Shown here piece after piece: positions 1 through 8,712 of a stretch of DNA of 64,000 bases. The notes under the pieces are model-generated. The model searched no databases, was not told the DNA's origin, and saw only the letters and a program-made list of their open reading frames with translations. The stretch's first letter is position 1. Each line of letters begins with the position of its first letter. The position numbers and the translations under genes were made by a program. The DNA is from Chitinophagales bacterium (GTDB lineage: Bacteria; Bacteroidota; Bacteroidia; Chitinophagales; Chitinophagaceae), in the NCBI GenBank assembly GCA_017303855.1, contig JAFLBL010000006.1, positions 186,001-250,000 of the forward strand. The letters run 5' to 3'.

Positions 1-267
1 AGAGTCATCAACACCGATAAATTTGATATTCTGATCCACCATGGTATTCATACCGATCATGGTGGTACCGGTAGAGCAGCCCAGGTCATACACAAAGGTT
101 TCTTCTCTTGCATGGTCCGCTGCCAGCTCTGCCATCATCCGCTGGATTTCCCCGTAAAAAGGAACGGAACGGTTCACCATATCATCAAAAACCTTGGCTA
201 CATTGGCGCCAAACTTAAAATCACTGGCTTTTTCTATTTCGTCTTTAAAAACTTCATCTTTGCCCAT
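1..267 (-). CDS. CmoA-like SAM-dependent methyltransferase, 3' part beyond the window
   Basis: The first 89 codons of a minus-strand gene; the rest lies outside the window. The translation begins MGKDEVFKDEIEKASDFKFG and contains NVAKVFDDMVNRSVPFYGEI followed by FVYDLGCSTGTT, a class I SAM-binding motif I (residues about 60-75). The run FDDMVNRSVPFYGEIQ resembles the N-terminus of carboxy-SAM synthase CmoA, which makes the cofactor for cmo5U34 tRNA modification; Bacteroidota homologues are known but their product is less certain. The ATG at 267 is chosen because the family signature starts just after it; the frame stays open further upstream without a better start. It is divergent from the ArsC-like gene with about 80 bp between them. 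Confidence 0.75.
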   Translation of the reverse strand, partial: MGKDEVFKDEIEKASDFKFGANVAKVFDDMVNRSVPFYGEIQRMMAELAADHAREETFVYDLGCSTGTTMIGMNTMVDQNIKFIGVDDS

Positions 268-346
268 AAAAATCCGGTTTTGGGTCACAAAGTAAAGCAA
301 TTTATACGGGAGTGAACCATTCCCGGCTTTCAATGTATAATGGGAT

Positions 347-721
347 ATGAAAAAAGTTTACCATCTCGGCACCTGCAGCACCTGCCAGGCCATACTTAAA
401 GAGACCGCCCTGGAGCAAAAGGGGTTTACCCTGCAGGATATTAAAACAGAAAAAATCACCCCGGCCCAGCTCGATGAAATGAAGGCCCTGACCGGTTCGT
501 ATGAAGCCCTGTTCAGCCGGAGGGCCCTGAAATACAAGGCTCTTGGTTTAAAAGACAAGGTACTTACCGAAAAAGATTACCGGAAATACATACTGGAAGA
601 ATATACATTCCTGAAGCGCCCGGTCGTAATCAGCGGGAAGCGGATTTTTGTGGGAAGTGAGAAGAAGACGGTGGAGGGGTTGGTGAATGGTGAATGGAGA
701 GTGGAGAGTGGAAAGTGGTAA
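347..721 (+). CDS. ArsC/Spx/YffB-family thioredoxin-fold protein
   Basis: A 124-residue protein of the arsenate reductase-like family. The N-terminus VYHLGTCSTCQAIL carries a CxxC pair (Cys9-Cys12 by count), and the C-terminal KRPVVISGKRIFVGS matches the RP-containing end of the ArsC/YffB fold. There are no ars operon neighbours, so arsenate reduction is not supported; a thiol-disulfide or glutathione-linked reductase of YffB type is as likely. The last ten residues, GEWRVESGKW, are encoded by a heptanucleotide tandem repeat that begins at 684 and also supplies the stop codon, so they are probably not part of the ancestral protein. Convergent with the antiporter gene that ends at 861. Confidence 0.85.
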   Translation: MKKVYHLGTCSTCQAILKETALEQKGFTLQDIKTEKITPAQLDEMKALTGSYEALFSRRALKYKALGLKDKVLTEKDYRKYILEEYTFLKRPVVISGKRIFVGSEKKTVEGLVNGEWRVESGKW

Positions 722-853
722 GTGGGTGTTTAAAGTAGAAACTAGTCTAAAGTAAAGAAGCTTTCCGATTTTCAGGAAAGCTTCTTTACTTAAAAAGTCA
801 TACTTCTATATGCCCCACTCTCCACTTACCACTTTCCATTCTCCACTCTCCAT
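684..853. repeat. Heptanucleotide tandem repeat, two inverted arms (GAGTGGA type)
   Basis: Six 7-bp units of the form agagtgg/tgaatgg fill 684-725, and about five and a half units of the complementary form ccactct fill 815-853. The arms are inverted with respect to each other and enclose the hairpin at 751-790. The left arm overlaps the end of the ArsC-like gene. The same unit reappears at 17218-17315. Confidence 0.85.
751..790. terminator. Perfect 16-bp stem, bidirectional terminator-like
   Basis: agtaaagaagctttcc at 751-766 pairs perfectly with 775-790 around an 8-base loop. It lies midway between two convergent genes (stop at 721 and stop at 861). The A/T-rich flanks could serve as U-tracts on either strand. 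Confidence 0.7.
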
Positions 854-860
854 CAACCAG

Positions 861-2531
861 CTACATCAGCAACAATATTAACAATTGCGCCGCCACAATC
901 CGCAGAATCATTGTCAGCGGATATACGGTGGCATAAGTAACAGAAGGGATATCGTTTCCGGCCAGTTTGGTGGCGAAAGCCAGGGCTGGCGGATCGGTAG
1001 AAGCGCCGGCCAGCAGGCCGCAGATTTCGAAATAGGTTTTCTTAAAATACTTATGGGCAATGAACCCTACGATCAGCAGGGGTACCGTGGTAATGATAAC
1101 ACCCATTCCGATCCAGCCCCAGCCACTGCCGTCTGCAAAAGCTACGGACAGATTTTTGCCGCTGCTGAGACCCACACTGGCAAGGAATAAACTGATACCC
1201 AGTTCCCGGATCATGAGATTGGCACTGTTGGTGGTATAGTTGTTCAGGTAAAACAGGTTGCCAAAACGGCTCAGTGTAAGAGCAATGATCAGCGGCCCGC
1301 CGGCCATACCGATCTTAACCGCGACCGGCATATTCGGAAAATGGAAAGGAATACTGCCGAGAATCACACCCAGTACAATACCGAAGAAGATCGGGGCGAG
1401 GTCGGGGACTTCCAGTTTTTTCAGTGAATTACCCAATGCATCTGTAGCTACTTTTACCCCTTCTTCTGTTCCCACTACTTTTATATTATCACCGAGCTGC
1501 AGGAAGATATCGCCATGCGGCACCATTTCAATACCGGCACGGGCCAGGCGGGTGAGGGTGAAATCCTGCTGATGTAATTCAGGGATATCGCCCAGACGCT
1601 TATGCGTAACTTCTGTACGCGTCACCACGATTATACGGGAAATCAGGTCACTTTCTTTCGCGTTTTTCAGGTTCATCGAACTGACAGGTCCGATCAGCAG
1701 TTTCAATTGTTCCATTTCCTGCTTGGTAGCCACTACCAGTAATACATCGTTTTCTTCCAGCAGTATATCCGGTGTGGGCGTAATGATTTCGCCGGCATGA
1801 AACATACGGGAAACGACAACAGGTTCTTTCAGGAGGTCAAACAGTTTGCGCAAGGGCTGACCCACCAGCTGTTTATTTTCCAGCTGGAGGTGCATGGACA
1901 CGGGCCTGTTGCCCCGGAGATAACCCAGTTTGCGGTGCAGTTCCTGTTCCTCTTCGATATTTACCCTGAATACACGTTTCAAAATCAGTAAGGCCCCGAT
2001 AATGCCAAATACCCCGAGAGGATAAGCGACCGCGTAGGCGAGTGTGATCAGCGATTTATCGGTACCCACCGCGTGCATATCACTTACAGCCGCCTGGGCC
2101 GCTGCCAGTCCGGGTGTATTGGTTACCGCACCACTCATTACACCGGCCATTACCGCAATGCTGTTGCTGCTCATCAGGTAGAGTATAACGGTAATGATCA
2201 CTCCGATACTCACAATGGCAAGAGCCAGCAGGTTATTGGTCATTGCGTTTTTCTTCAGTGAGGCCCAGAAACCGGGGCCCACCTGCAGACCGATTGAATA
2301 AACAAAAAGAATAAGGCCGAATTCCTTCACGAAGTGTTCCGTGGAAGGATCGATCTCTACACCTGAATAAGAGAATATCAACCCCGCAAATAAGACCCAG
2401 GTAATACCCAGTGAGATGCCGGCAATTTTAATCCGGCCCAACCAGATACCCGAGGCTATTACCAGTCCATAGATTACCACGGACTGTGCAATGGAGGCTT
2501 TGGTGAAGAGATCATTTAACCAGACTGGCAT
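861..2531 (-). CDS. AspT/YidE/YbjL-family antiporter
   Basis: A 556-residue polytopic membrane protein. The two hydrophobic blocks (about residues 15-190 and 375-556) are AspT/YidE duplication domains; the soluble middle holds two RCK_C (TrkA_C) modules, near residues 205-280 (LVGQPLRKLFDLLKEPVVVS..LLVVATKQEMEQL) and 290-370 (LGDNIKVVGTEEGV). The repeats share a GxxxSxGLxxG-type signature (FVYSIGLQVGPGFW in the first, LFLASVGLSSGKN in the second). Family members such as AspT exchange aspartate for alanine; most YidE-like members have no known substrate. The start MPVWLND fits the N-terminal pattern. Downstream of pckG on the same strand with a 98-bp gap and a weak hairpin between, so probably its own unit. 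Confidence 0.85.
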   Translation of the reverse strand: MPVWLNDLFTKASIAQSVVIYGLVIASGIWLGRIKIAGISLGITWVLFAGLIFSYSGVEIDPSTEHFVKEFGLILFVYSIGLQVGPGFWASLKKNAMTNNLLALAIVSIGVIITVILYLMSSNSIAVMAGVMSGAVTNTPGLAAAQAAVSDMHAVGTDKSLITLAYAVAYPLGVFGIIGALLILKRVFRVNIEEEQELHRKLGYLRGNRPVSMHLQLENKQLVGQPLRKLFDLLKEPVVVSRMFHAGEIITPTPDILLEENDVLLVVATKQEMEQLKLLIGPVSSMNLKNAKESDLISRIIVVTRTEVTHKRLGDIPELHQQDFTLTRLARAGIEMVPHGDIFLQLGDNIKVVGTEEGVKVATDALGNSLKKLEVPDLAPIFFGIVLGVILGSIPFHFPNMPVAVKIGMAGGPLIIALTLSRFGNLFYLNNYTTNSANLMIRELGISLFLASVGLSSGKNLSVAFADGSGWGWIGMGVIITTVPLLIVGFIAHKYFKKTYFEICGLLAGASTDPPALAFATKLAGNDIPSVTYATVYPLTMILRIVAAQLLILLLM

Positions 2532-2567
2532 AGATTATATTGATTAAATGAATAAAATCCCTGAACC

Positions 2568-2591
2568 GCCGGCATCCATAAAGATGCCGGC
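2568..2591 (-). terminator. Hairpin downstream of pckG
   Basis: gccggcatc pairs with gatgccggc around a six-base loop, about 40 bp past the pckG stop. There is no clear U-tract, so termination strength is uncertain. Confidence 0.45.
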
Positions 2592-2629
2592 AGGTCCGGG
2601 GGAGTAATTGTCAAGCAATCAGCCAGAGG

Positions 2630-4486
2630 TCAATGCCTCTCCGGTTGCAGTCCCCAATGTTCCGGGGAGCGCCACAGGGCAGAGAGGAGCAGTTCGCGCA
2701 TAAAGAAAAATTCTTTAGGCAGTTTATCATACATGCGTTCAAATAACTCTTCATGAGACAGGAGTTCCTGTTTGCCGGGCTCGCGGTCAACGGTCATGAT
2801 TTTGGCAAATTCTTCTTTGCTGAAATCAAGTCCGGTCCAGTCGATATCTTCATAACGGGGCATCCAGCCAATGGGACTTTCCACGGAGGAACTGTTACCA
2901 CGGATACGTTCTACGATCCATTTCAGCGGACGGATATTGTCGCCGAATCCCGGCCATATAAACTGTCCGTTTTCATCTTTGCGGAACCAGTTCACACCGA
3001 AAATCCGGGGTGCATTGGGCAGATCGCGTCCGAATTGCAGCCAATGGTTTACATAATCACCAATGTGATATCCCATGAAAGGCAGCATGGCAAACGGGTC
3101 ACGGCGTACTTTACCGATTTCACCAAAAGCGGCAGCGGTCATTTCACTACCCATGGTGGTGGCCAGGTATACACCAAAGTTCCAGTTGAAAGATTGGTAG
3201 ACCAGGGGAACACCGGTACTTCTGCGTCCGCCGAAGATGAAACCTTCAATATGTACACCATTGGGGTTATCCCAATCTGAATCAATGGCGGGGTTCTGAT
3301 AAGCAGGTGCGGTGAAACGGGAGTTGGGGTGTGCGGCGGGTTTGCCGGCAGCGGGATCAAAGGGTTTACCATGCCAGTCGGTCAGACCTTCAGGTACTTC
3401 TTTGGTCAGTCCTTCCCACCATACATCTTTATCCGGGGTAATGGCCACGTTGGTAAAGATGGTATTGGCTTTAATGCTTTCCATCGCATTGGGGTTGGTC
3501 TTGTAGTTGGTACCAGGGGCCACACCAAAATAACCGGCTTCAGGATTGATGGCATATAAACCACCATCATTTCCTTTATGGATCCAGGCAATATCATCAC
3601 CAACAGTGGTAACCTTCCAGCCATCAAATTCCTTCGGTGGAATCAGCATCGCGAAGTTGGTTTTTCCGCAGGCACTCGGGAAGGCAGCGGCTACATAGGT
3701 TTTCTTTTTATCCGGAGATTCCACACCCATGATCAGCATGTGTTCAGCCAGCCATCCTTCTTCACGTCCCATTACGGAAGCGATACGCAAGGCAAAACAT
3801 TTTTTACCCATCAGGGCGTTTCCGCCATAACCGCTACCATAAGAAATAATCAGTCTTTCTTCGGGGAAGTGAGAAATATATTTTACATCGGGGTTGCAGG
3901 GCCAGCTGCTGTCGGCCTGTCCGCCTTCCAGCGGCGCACCAACGGTATGCATACATTTTACATAGCTTTTCTTCTGCAGGTAAGGAAGTACTTCAGCACC
4001 CATGCGCGTCATGATCCGCATATTGGTTACCACATATTCGGAGTCGGTAATCTGTACACCATAGCGGGATAACGGGGAACCTAATGGTCCCATACAGAAA
4101 GGAATCACATACAGGGTGCGTCCTTTCATACAGCCCTGCATCAGGTCCTGCAGTTTCTTTTTCATCGCTACGGGTTCCATCCAGTTGTTGGTGGGACCTG
4201 CATCTTCTTTACGCAGGGAACAGATAAAGGTTTTGTCTTCCACGCGGGCCACATCACTGGGATCGCTGAAACAGGCATAACTGTTCGGGCGCTTTTCAGG
4301 ATTCAGTTTGATATACGTGCCCTTATCAACCAGGAGCTGACAAAGACTGTCATATTCTTCTTTAGAGCCATCGCACCAGTGTACTTTAGAAGCTTCACAG
4401 AAAGAAGCCATTTGCTTAACCCATGTTTCCAGCTCTGCTCTTGCAGGCGCTGTCTCCATGGCAAAAAAATTGGATTGTTGTGACAT
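2630..4486 (-). CDS. pckG: Phosphoenolpyruvate carboxykinase (GTP)
   Basis: A 618-residue enzyme that converts oxaloacetate and GTP to PEP, GDP and CO2 in gluconeogenesis; cytosolic. The length and motifs are those of the GTP-dependent class: the nucleotide-binding [13 protein letters not shown] near residue 270 with the reactive Cys, VGDDIAWI (metal ligand Asp), and [16 protein letters not shown]. The start at 4486 (MSQQSNFF) is preferred over an upstream in-frame ATG at 4576, because that 30-residue extension ([13 protein letters not shown]...) is hydrophobic and unlike the family N-terminus. The upstream stretch 4487-4625 is A/T-rich and should hold the promoter. Monocistronic by spacing. 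Confidence 0.97.
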   Translation of the reverse strand: MSQQSNFFAMETAPARAELETWVKQMASFCEASKVHWCDGSKEEYDSLCQLLVDKGTYIKLNPEKRPNSYACFSDPSDVARVEDKTFICSLRKEDAGPTNNWMEPVAMKKKLQDLMQGCMKGRTLYVIPFCMGPLGSPLSRYGVQITDSEYVVTNMRIMTRMGAEVLPYLQKKSYVKCMHTVGAPLEGGQADSSWPCNPDVKYISHFPEERLIISYGSGYGGNALMGKKCFALRIASVMGREEGWLAEHMLIMGVESPDKKKTYVAAAFPSACGKTNFAMLIPPKEFDGWKVTTVGDDIAWIHKGNDGGLYAINPEAGYFGVAPGTNYKTNPNAMESIKANTIFTNVAITPDKDVWWEGLTKEVPEGLTDWHGKPFDPAAGKPAAHPNSRFTAPAYQNPAIDSDWDNPNGVHIEGFIFGGRRSTGVPLVYQSFNWNFGVYLATTMGSEMTAAAFGEIGKVRRDPFAMLPFMGYHIGDYVNHWLQFGRDLPNAPRIFGVNWFRKDENGQFIWPGFGDNIRPLKWIVERIRGNSSSVESPIGWMPRYEDIDWTGLDFSKEEFAKIMTVDREPGKQELLSHEELFERMYDKLPKEFFFMRELLLSALWRSPEHWGLQPERH

Positions 4487-4625
4487 AAATCGCAAGTTTA
4501 ATAGGAGATTATAAAATTGGCTGGCAATCGGGACGTTGAAACGAAGAAAGTATTTCAACACTGTAAATGTCAGCATATCAGAAACTACGTAAAATGTGCT
4601 ACATCATAAATGCGTATGAGTTTAA

Positions 4626-5867
4626 TTAGGTCAGATCCGAACGTATGTTACTTTTTGACAGCCCCCGGCGAAGTACCACCCACGCAATCAATGCACTGCA
4701 TAACATAAAAAGAGCGGCCAGCAGGAAAAAAATACCGGGAAAATAGAGGGGTGCTTTGGGTGAACTGAAATACGTAAACAGGTTGTTCATAATCAGCGGC
4801 CCAATGATCGTAGTCAGACTCATCAGGCTGGTAAGCGTACCCTGCAGGGCACCCTGTTCATTAGGCGGAACCTGTGTGGCCAGTATGGATTGTAAGGCAG
4901 GCCCGGCAATACCACCCAGGCAATACGGCACCAGGAAAAGAAACATCATCCAGCCTTCGCGTGCAAAGGCGAATAAGACCAATCCGGTTGTATATAATAA
5001 CAACCCTGTATACACGGATTTTTCATTGCCGAGCCGCGGGTTGATAACACGGGTCAGTCCGGCCTGTACCACACCCACCAGTATGCCCACTACCGCCAGA
5101 GAAATGCCTACCATGCTTTCACTCCATTTAAACTGGTACATGGTAAAAAAACTCCAGTTGCCCTGCACCGCCTGTGCCGCCAGGTAAATCAGGAAGAAAC
5201 ATAAAGCCAGGCTGTCAATACCCGGGTACTTCCTCAATAGTTGTAATGCACCCAGCGGATTCGCTTTTTTCCAGTCAAAGGGACGACGGTTTTCTTTGGT
5301 GAGTGATTCAGGTAATATATAATAGCCGTATAAGGCGTTTAAAAGGCATAATCCTGCCGCCGCATAAAAGGGTGCCCTTGTCCCTAATCCGGCCAGCAAG
5401 CCACCCAGGGCGGGCCCTATTACAAAACCAAGACCGAATGCAGCACCGATCAGTCCGAAATTCTTGGCTCTTGTTTCGGGGGTACTCACATCGGCAATAT
5501 AGGCGGCCCCTGTAGTAAAACTGGCACCGGTAATGCCCGCAATTATCCGGCCGGCAAAGAGCCAGCCATAATCAGGTGCCAGGGCCAGAATGATATAGTC
5601 AATTCCAAAACCAATCAGGGAAGCCAGTAATACCGGCCGACGGCCATACTGATCACTCAGGTTGCCGATAACAGGAGCAAAAATAAACTGGGTAATAGCG
5701 TAAACAGAAATCAGGATGGCGCCATAGGAACTGGCCTGGCTCAGGGAAACGCCTTTCAGTTCACTGATCAGTTTGGGCATTACCGGAATGATCAGTCCCC
5801 ATCCCATTACATCAATCAGTAATGTAATAAAAATAAATCCCACCGCAGCCTGGCGTTTATCTTTCAT
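4626..5867 (-). CDS. MFS exporter of the Tet(A)/TCR type
   Basis: A 413-residue, 12-TM major facilitator. Motif A is [14 protein letters not shown] (about residues 67-80) and antiporter motif C is [12 protein letters not shown] (about 148-159); the N-terminus [21 protein letters not shown] is typical of the TetA/BcrA drug:H+ antiporter branch. Chromosomal Bacteroidota members are common and are often annotated as TCR/Tet-family transporters; real tetracycline export is not shown by the sequence and there is no TetR neighbour. Ends only about 140 bp from the pckG start. Divergent from the OmpA-like gene. Confidence 0.88.
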   Translation of the reverse strand: MKDKRQAAVGFIFITLLIDVMGWGLIIPVMPKLISELKGVSLSQASSYGAILISVYAITQFIFAPVIGNLSDQYGRRPVLLASLIGFGIDYIILALAPDYGWLFAGRIIAGITGASFTTGAAYIADVSTPETRAKNFGLIGAAFGLGFVIGPALGGLLAGLGTRAPFYAAAGLCLLNALYGYYILPESLTKENRRPFDWKKANPLGALQLLRKYPGIDSLALCFFLIYLAAQAVQGNWSFFTMYQFKWSESMVGISLAVVGILVGVVQAGLTRVINPRLGNEKSVYTGLLLYTTGLVLFAFAREGWMMFLFLVPYCLGGIAGPALQSILATQVPPNEQGALQGTLTSLMSLTTIIGPLIMNNLFTYFSSPKAPLYFPGIFFLLAALFMLCSALIAWVVLRRGLSKSNIRSDLT

Positions 5868-5964
5868 GCAGTTTCAATGTAGTTGCTAAGTTCAGTGTTT
5901 GTTCGCAACAAATGAAATTTTGCTGCCATGCATTTGCCGTATATTCTTAACAATTACTATAAAT

Positions 5965-5991
5965 TTTGTGTGTACATGCCGGGTATCTTTG
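5965..5991 (+). promoter_or_regulatory. Bacteroidota-type promoter of the OmpA-like gene
   Basis: TATCTTTG at 5984-5991 fits the -7 consensus TAnnTTTG, with TTTG at 5965-5968 as a possible -33 element (spacer of 15, a little short). The start codon is at 6053. Confidence 0.5.
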
Positions 5992-6052
5992 CAGCGTTAA
6001 GGCATCGGGTTTCTTTTCGCCCCATGTTTATTTTTTGAATAAATACAATTTT

Positions 6053-6943
6053 ATGCGTATCCAACAACTGGTTCTTGTTGCAGCAGCCCCTCTTTTATTG
6101 GTATCCTGTGTGAGCAGTAAAAAATTTAAAACAGCACAGGCTGATTATGCAAAGCTGGAAGCAAAGTATAAAACAGCTGAATCAGATTTGTCTGAATGCA
6201 GTACAGAAAAAGCAACGCTGGCCCGGCAGAAAGAAGCCCTGGAAAGAGAGAAAGCATTGTTGAACACCCGTGTGTCGGATCTCAGCGACCAGGTTGATTT
6301 TTTAAAAGCCAATAATAACCAGGCGTTGAAGCAACTGGAAAATCTTTCCGTTATTTCCTCACAGCAGGCAGAGAGTATAAAAAAGTCAATGGAGAATATT
6401 GGTGCCAAAGACGCCTACATACAAAACCTGCAGCAGCAGATGGCGCATAAGGATTCGTTGAATATGGCTCTTGTGATGAATCTGAAGGGGGCTATTGGCA
6501 ACCTGGAAGATGAAGACGTAAATATTAAAGTGGATAAGGGTGTGGTGTATATCGATATTTCCGACAAGCTGTTATTTAAAAGCGGCAGTTATGAAGTAAC
6601 CGATAAAGCACAAACGGTATTGGGGAAAGTAGCCCTGGTACTGAAAAATCAGCCGGATATGGAATTTATGGTGGAAGGTCATACGGATAATATACCTTAT
6701 AAAGGAGGCGTATTGTCCGATAACTGGGACCTGAGTGTAAAACGGGCAACCGCCGTGGTCCGGATTTTACAGAAAAAATACGGACTGGAACCAGGCAAGA
6801 TGGCCGCTTCCGGACGTGCCGAATATAAACCACTGGCCGATAACAGTACCAAAGAAGGAAGAGCCGCTAATCGCAGAACCCGTATTGTGATTCTGCCTGA
6901 ACTGGATCAGTTTTTCAAACTGATGGAACCGGGAGGGAGGTAG
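6053..6943 (+). CDS. OmpA-family lipoprotein with coiled coil
   Basis: A 296-residue envelope protein. The signal peptide MRIQQLVLVAAAPLLLVSCV ends in a lipobox (LVSC, Cys17-18 region). Residues about 20-150 are heptad-rich coiled coil (AKLEAKYKTAESDLSECSTEK...). The C-terminal domain, about 165-290, is a peptidoglycan-binding OmpA/MotB domain with FMVEGHTDNIPY, LSVKRATAVVRIL and NRRTRIVI. It should tether the outer membrane to peptidoglycan. The start at 6053 is taken because it opens directly on the signal peptide; an in-frame ATG-like start at 5966 would add 29 unrelated residues and lies over the promoter. Confidence 0.92.
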   Translation: MRIQQLVLVAAAPLLLVSCVSSKKFKTAQADYAKLEAKYKTAESDLSECSTEKATLARQKEALEREKALLNTRVSDLSDQVDFLKANNNQALKQLENLSVISSQQAESIKKSMENIGAKDAYIQNLQQQMAHKDSLNMALVMNLKGAIGNLEDEDVNIKVDKGVVYIDISDKLLFKSGSYEVTDKAQTVLGKVALVLKNQPDMEFMVEGHTDNIPYKGGVLSDNWDLSVKRATAVVRILQKKYGLEPGKMAASGRAEYKPLADNSTKEGRAANRRTRIVILPELDQFFKLMEPGGR

Positions 6944-6954
6944 TCGGGAGTCAG

Positions 6955-7199
6955 CAGTCGGCAGTTAGTAGTTAGTAGTCCGTTCGATTCGTCTTTTTCA
7001 CTAAGGATTGAAATGGCGATTTTTACGGACTACTAACTAGCCCAAGCCCGCTATGGGAGGAGAATGATGATTCAAACGTCCTCCCGACTCACGACCTGCC
7101 TTTGCCGCCAGGGAAAGAAGGGCGAGCGACATTTTGTTTATACTACAGTTAAACTTCGGAGCGAAATGATGATTCGACCGGACTACTAACTACTAACTG
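6955..7199. repeat. Repeat element with 21-bp perfect inverted ends (GTTAGTA heptamers)
   Basis: The 21-bp run cagttagtagttagtagtccg (6962-6982) recurs as its exact reverse complement at 7179-7199; a shorter inverted copy (cggactactaacta) lies near 7034-7047. The inner part holds two copies of gatgattc and several inverted G/C-rich words. There is no gene between 6944 and 7269. The ends are built of 7-bp gttagta units, as in other intergenic repeats of this window. Confidence 0.8.
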
Positions 7200-7216
7200 G
7201 CCCAAAGGTCTACAGC

Positions 7217-7249
7217 AAAAAAAACTGCCCTTTTTGGGACAGTTTTTTT
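7217..7249. terminator. Bidirectional intrinsic terminator
   Basis: aaaaaaactg-ccc pairs with ggg-acagttttttt around a T-loop. It lies between the convergent OmpA-like and cytochrome c genes and has A and T tracts on both sides, so it can stop transcription in either direction. Confidence 0.85.
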
Positions 7250-7269
7250 AATAATTATTATCTGAGTTA

Positions 7270-7677
7270 TCAGAATGTACGCATGTAGTTTACTACAGCC
7301 CAGATATCATTTGCATCGGGAATTTTCTTTTTGTAAGAAGGCATGTCTTTTCTTCCTTCCGCTGTTTTGTAATACAGGGCGCCATCTGTCTGGCTCTTGA
7401 ATGATGCCTTGGTGAAATCACCGCAGTCTGTATCCAGTTGAGCGGCTTTCGGGCCGTCGCCTTTTCCTTTTGTTCCATGACAGGATTTGCAATGCTGATT
7501 GTACAGGGCTTTACCGGTAGCAATGGAAGCGGCATCACCTTTCAGGGGGTTTACTTTGTTTTTAGCTGCATCGGGTACATTCCAGGGTTCCTGGGCTGTG
7601 TTTTTTGGCACAAAGGCCAGCAATCCTATTGCAAAGATTGAAGACATAAAGAGTGTTACATTCTTTTTCATGTTCAT
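7270..7677 (-). CDS. Small exported monohaem cytochrome c
   Basis: About 135 residues. It starts with a signal peptide or uncleaved anchor (MNMKKNVTLFMSSIFAIGLLAF). A canonical haem motif CKSCH lies at about 63-67, followed by GTKGKGDGPKA, and a distal Met candidate occurs in KDMPSYKK; this is a class I cytochrome c fold. It would carry electrons in the periplasm. It is the last gene of the operon that runs from 11317, 25 bp after the membrane-anchored protein, so it is the likely soluble partner of the Fe-S/NrfD pair. The start at 7677 is preferred over 7719 because it opens on the signal peptide; 7671 is also possible. Confidence 0.9.
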   Translation of the reverse strand: MNMKKNVTLFMSSIFAIGLLAFVPKNTAQEPWNVPDAAKNKVNPLKGDAASIATGKALYNQHCKSCHGTKGKGDGPKAAQLDTDCGDFTKASFKSQTDGALYYKTAEGRKDMPSYKKKIPDANDIWAVVNYMRTF

Positions 7678-7702
7678 TGTTTTACTATTTAGATGTGAAA
7701 AA

Positions 7703-8674
7703 TTACGGTTGGGTTGCATCAGTTATCTGTGGCTGCTCTTTACGGAGCCGGATCAGTTCATACACAATTACGACATAGTGACCCCAGACAGCCGTCATTA
7801 AGATAATAAAAGTAATTAACATCCACATAGGCGGATGAGAACTCCAGAGCGCCCGGGGCTGATCTTCAATACGGTTGGATACCGGAATACCCCATTTTTG
7901 TGTGGTAGCGGTTTCTAAGTATCCATAGGTTTCATTTTCATCCAGTTTGGCCAGCAGGGTAATATTGCCCAGCGGGTCGCCCGGCAGATTTTTGGCTACT
8001 TCCACGGTGGCATCCCCGTTTTCATCGGTGGTTCCTTCCCCTATTTTGAGCGGGAGAAAACTTCTTTTTACAAATACACCGATTGCTGTTTCCGGTACCG
8101 GTGTTTCCGTACCGGTGGACAGATCCACCAGCCGCAACTGTACTGATAATAACCCTTCTTCTTTTACAGGCGTTAGTACCAGCATGGCTCTTTTTACGGT
8201 TACTTCTCCTTCGCCGGTTTCCATGTTTTTGGGGCCGCTCACCACCGCCTTATAACGGATCGTTCCATCGGGATTTACTACTACCTGTCCGGCTTTTACA
8301 TTCAGAAAAGCAATACCATTCCGGTCGGTAACCAGCTTGCCTACTTCGGTTTCTGCTGAATCAGTGACTTGATAAAAAATTATTTTGAGTCCGTACAGCT
8401 TGCGTTGTTTTCCATCCACTTTGGCTTTCACCGTGGCTTTCAGATCTACTGAACTGTCTCCCTTTTGTATACTGATAAGTTCCACAGACGGGGAAATCAG
8501 TTCTTCAGCGGCCGCTTCTTCTGCTGCCACAGCCGTTGTATCTGCAGGTGCTGCCGCAGTATCTGACTGCGCCATTATCAATCCTGACTGTAACAGGCAG
8601 AATAAAAAGCCTGTCAGGAGCAACAGACGTCCGGTTGCGGTACAGGTTGTATTATAGCATGTTGTTCGTTTCAT
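7703..8674 (-). CDS. Membrane-anchored Ig-like protein of the Fe-S/NrfD operon
   Basis: A 323-residue protein with no recognised enzyme domain. It has an N-terminal signal segment (LLLLTGFLFCLLQSGLIMAQ), then an Ala/Thr-rich linker (AAAPADTTAVAAEE), a long beta-rich region of about 220 residues with repeated bacterial Ig/transthyretin-like strands (KLVTDRNGIAFLNVKAG and EGTTDENGDATVEVAKN, two related turns), and a C-terminal TM helix (MWMLITFIILMTAVWGHYVVIVY, about 283-305) with a short basic tail. The DxNGxAxxxV turn appears twice, which indicates two tandem domains. It lies 38 bp downstream of the NrfD gene. A scaffold or docking protein on the periplasmic face is an inference from position only. 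Confidence 0.72.
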   Translation of the reverse strand: MKRTTCYNTTCTATGRLLLLTGFLFCLLQSGLIMAQSDTAAAPADTTAVAAEEAAAEELISPSVELISIQKGDSSVDLKATVKAKVDGKQRKLYGLKIIFYQVTDSAETEVGKLVTDRNGIAFLNVKAGQVVVNPDGTIRYKAVVSGPKNMETGEGEVTVKRAMLVLTPVKEEGLLSVQLRLVDLSTGTETPVPETAIGVFVKRSFLPLKIGEGTTDENGDATVEVAKNLPGDPLGNITLLAKLDENETYGYLETATTQKWGIPVSNRIEDQPRALWSSHPPMWMLITFIILMTAVWGHYVVIVYELIRLRKEQPQITDATQP

Positions 8675-8712
8675 ATCATTTCATTTATGCAGGTGTTCAA
8701 TGAGGTGAAGGA

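Noticed and set aside
347..721. Annotation as arsenate reductase arsC
   Set aside because: The fold fits, but no ars genes or arsenate-specific residues can be argued; a YffB/Spx-like protein is as likely.
4487..4576. 30-residue N-terminal extension of PEP carboxykinase
   Set aside because: Hydrophobic and unlike the family; the conserved N-terminus begins at the ATG at 4486.
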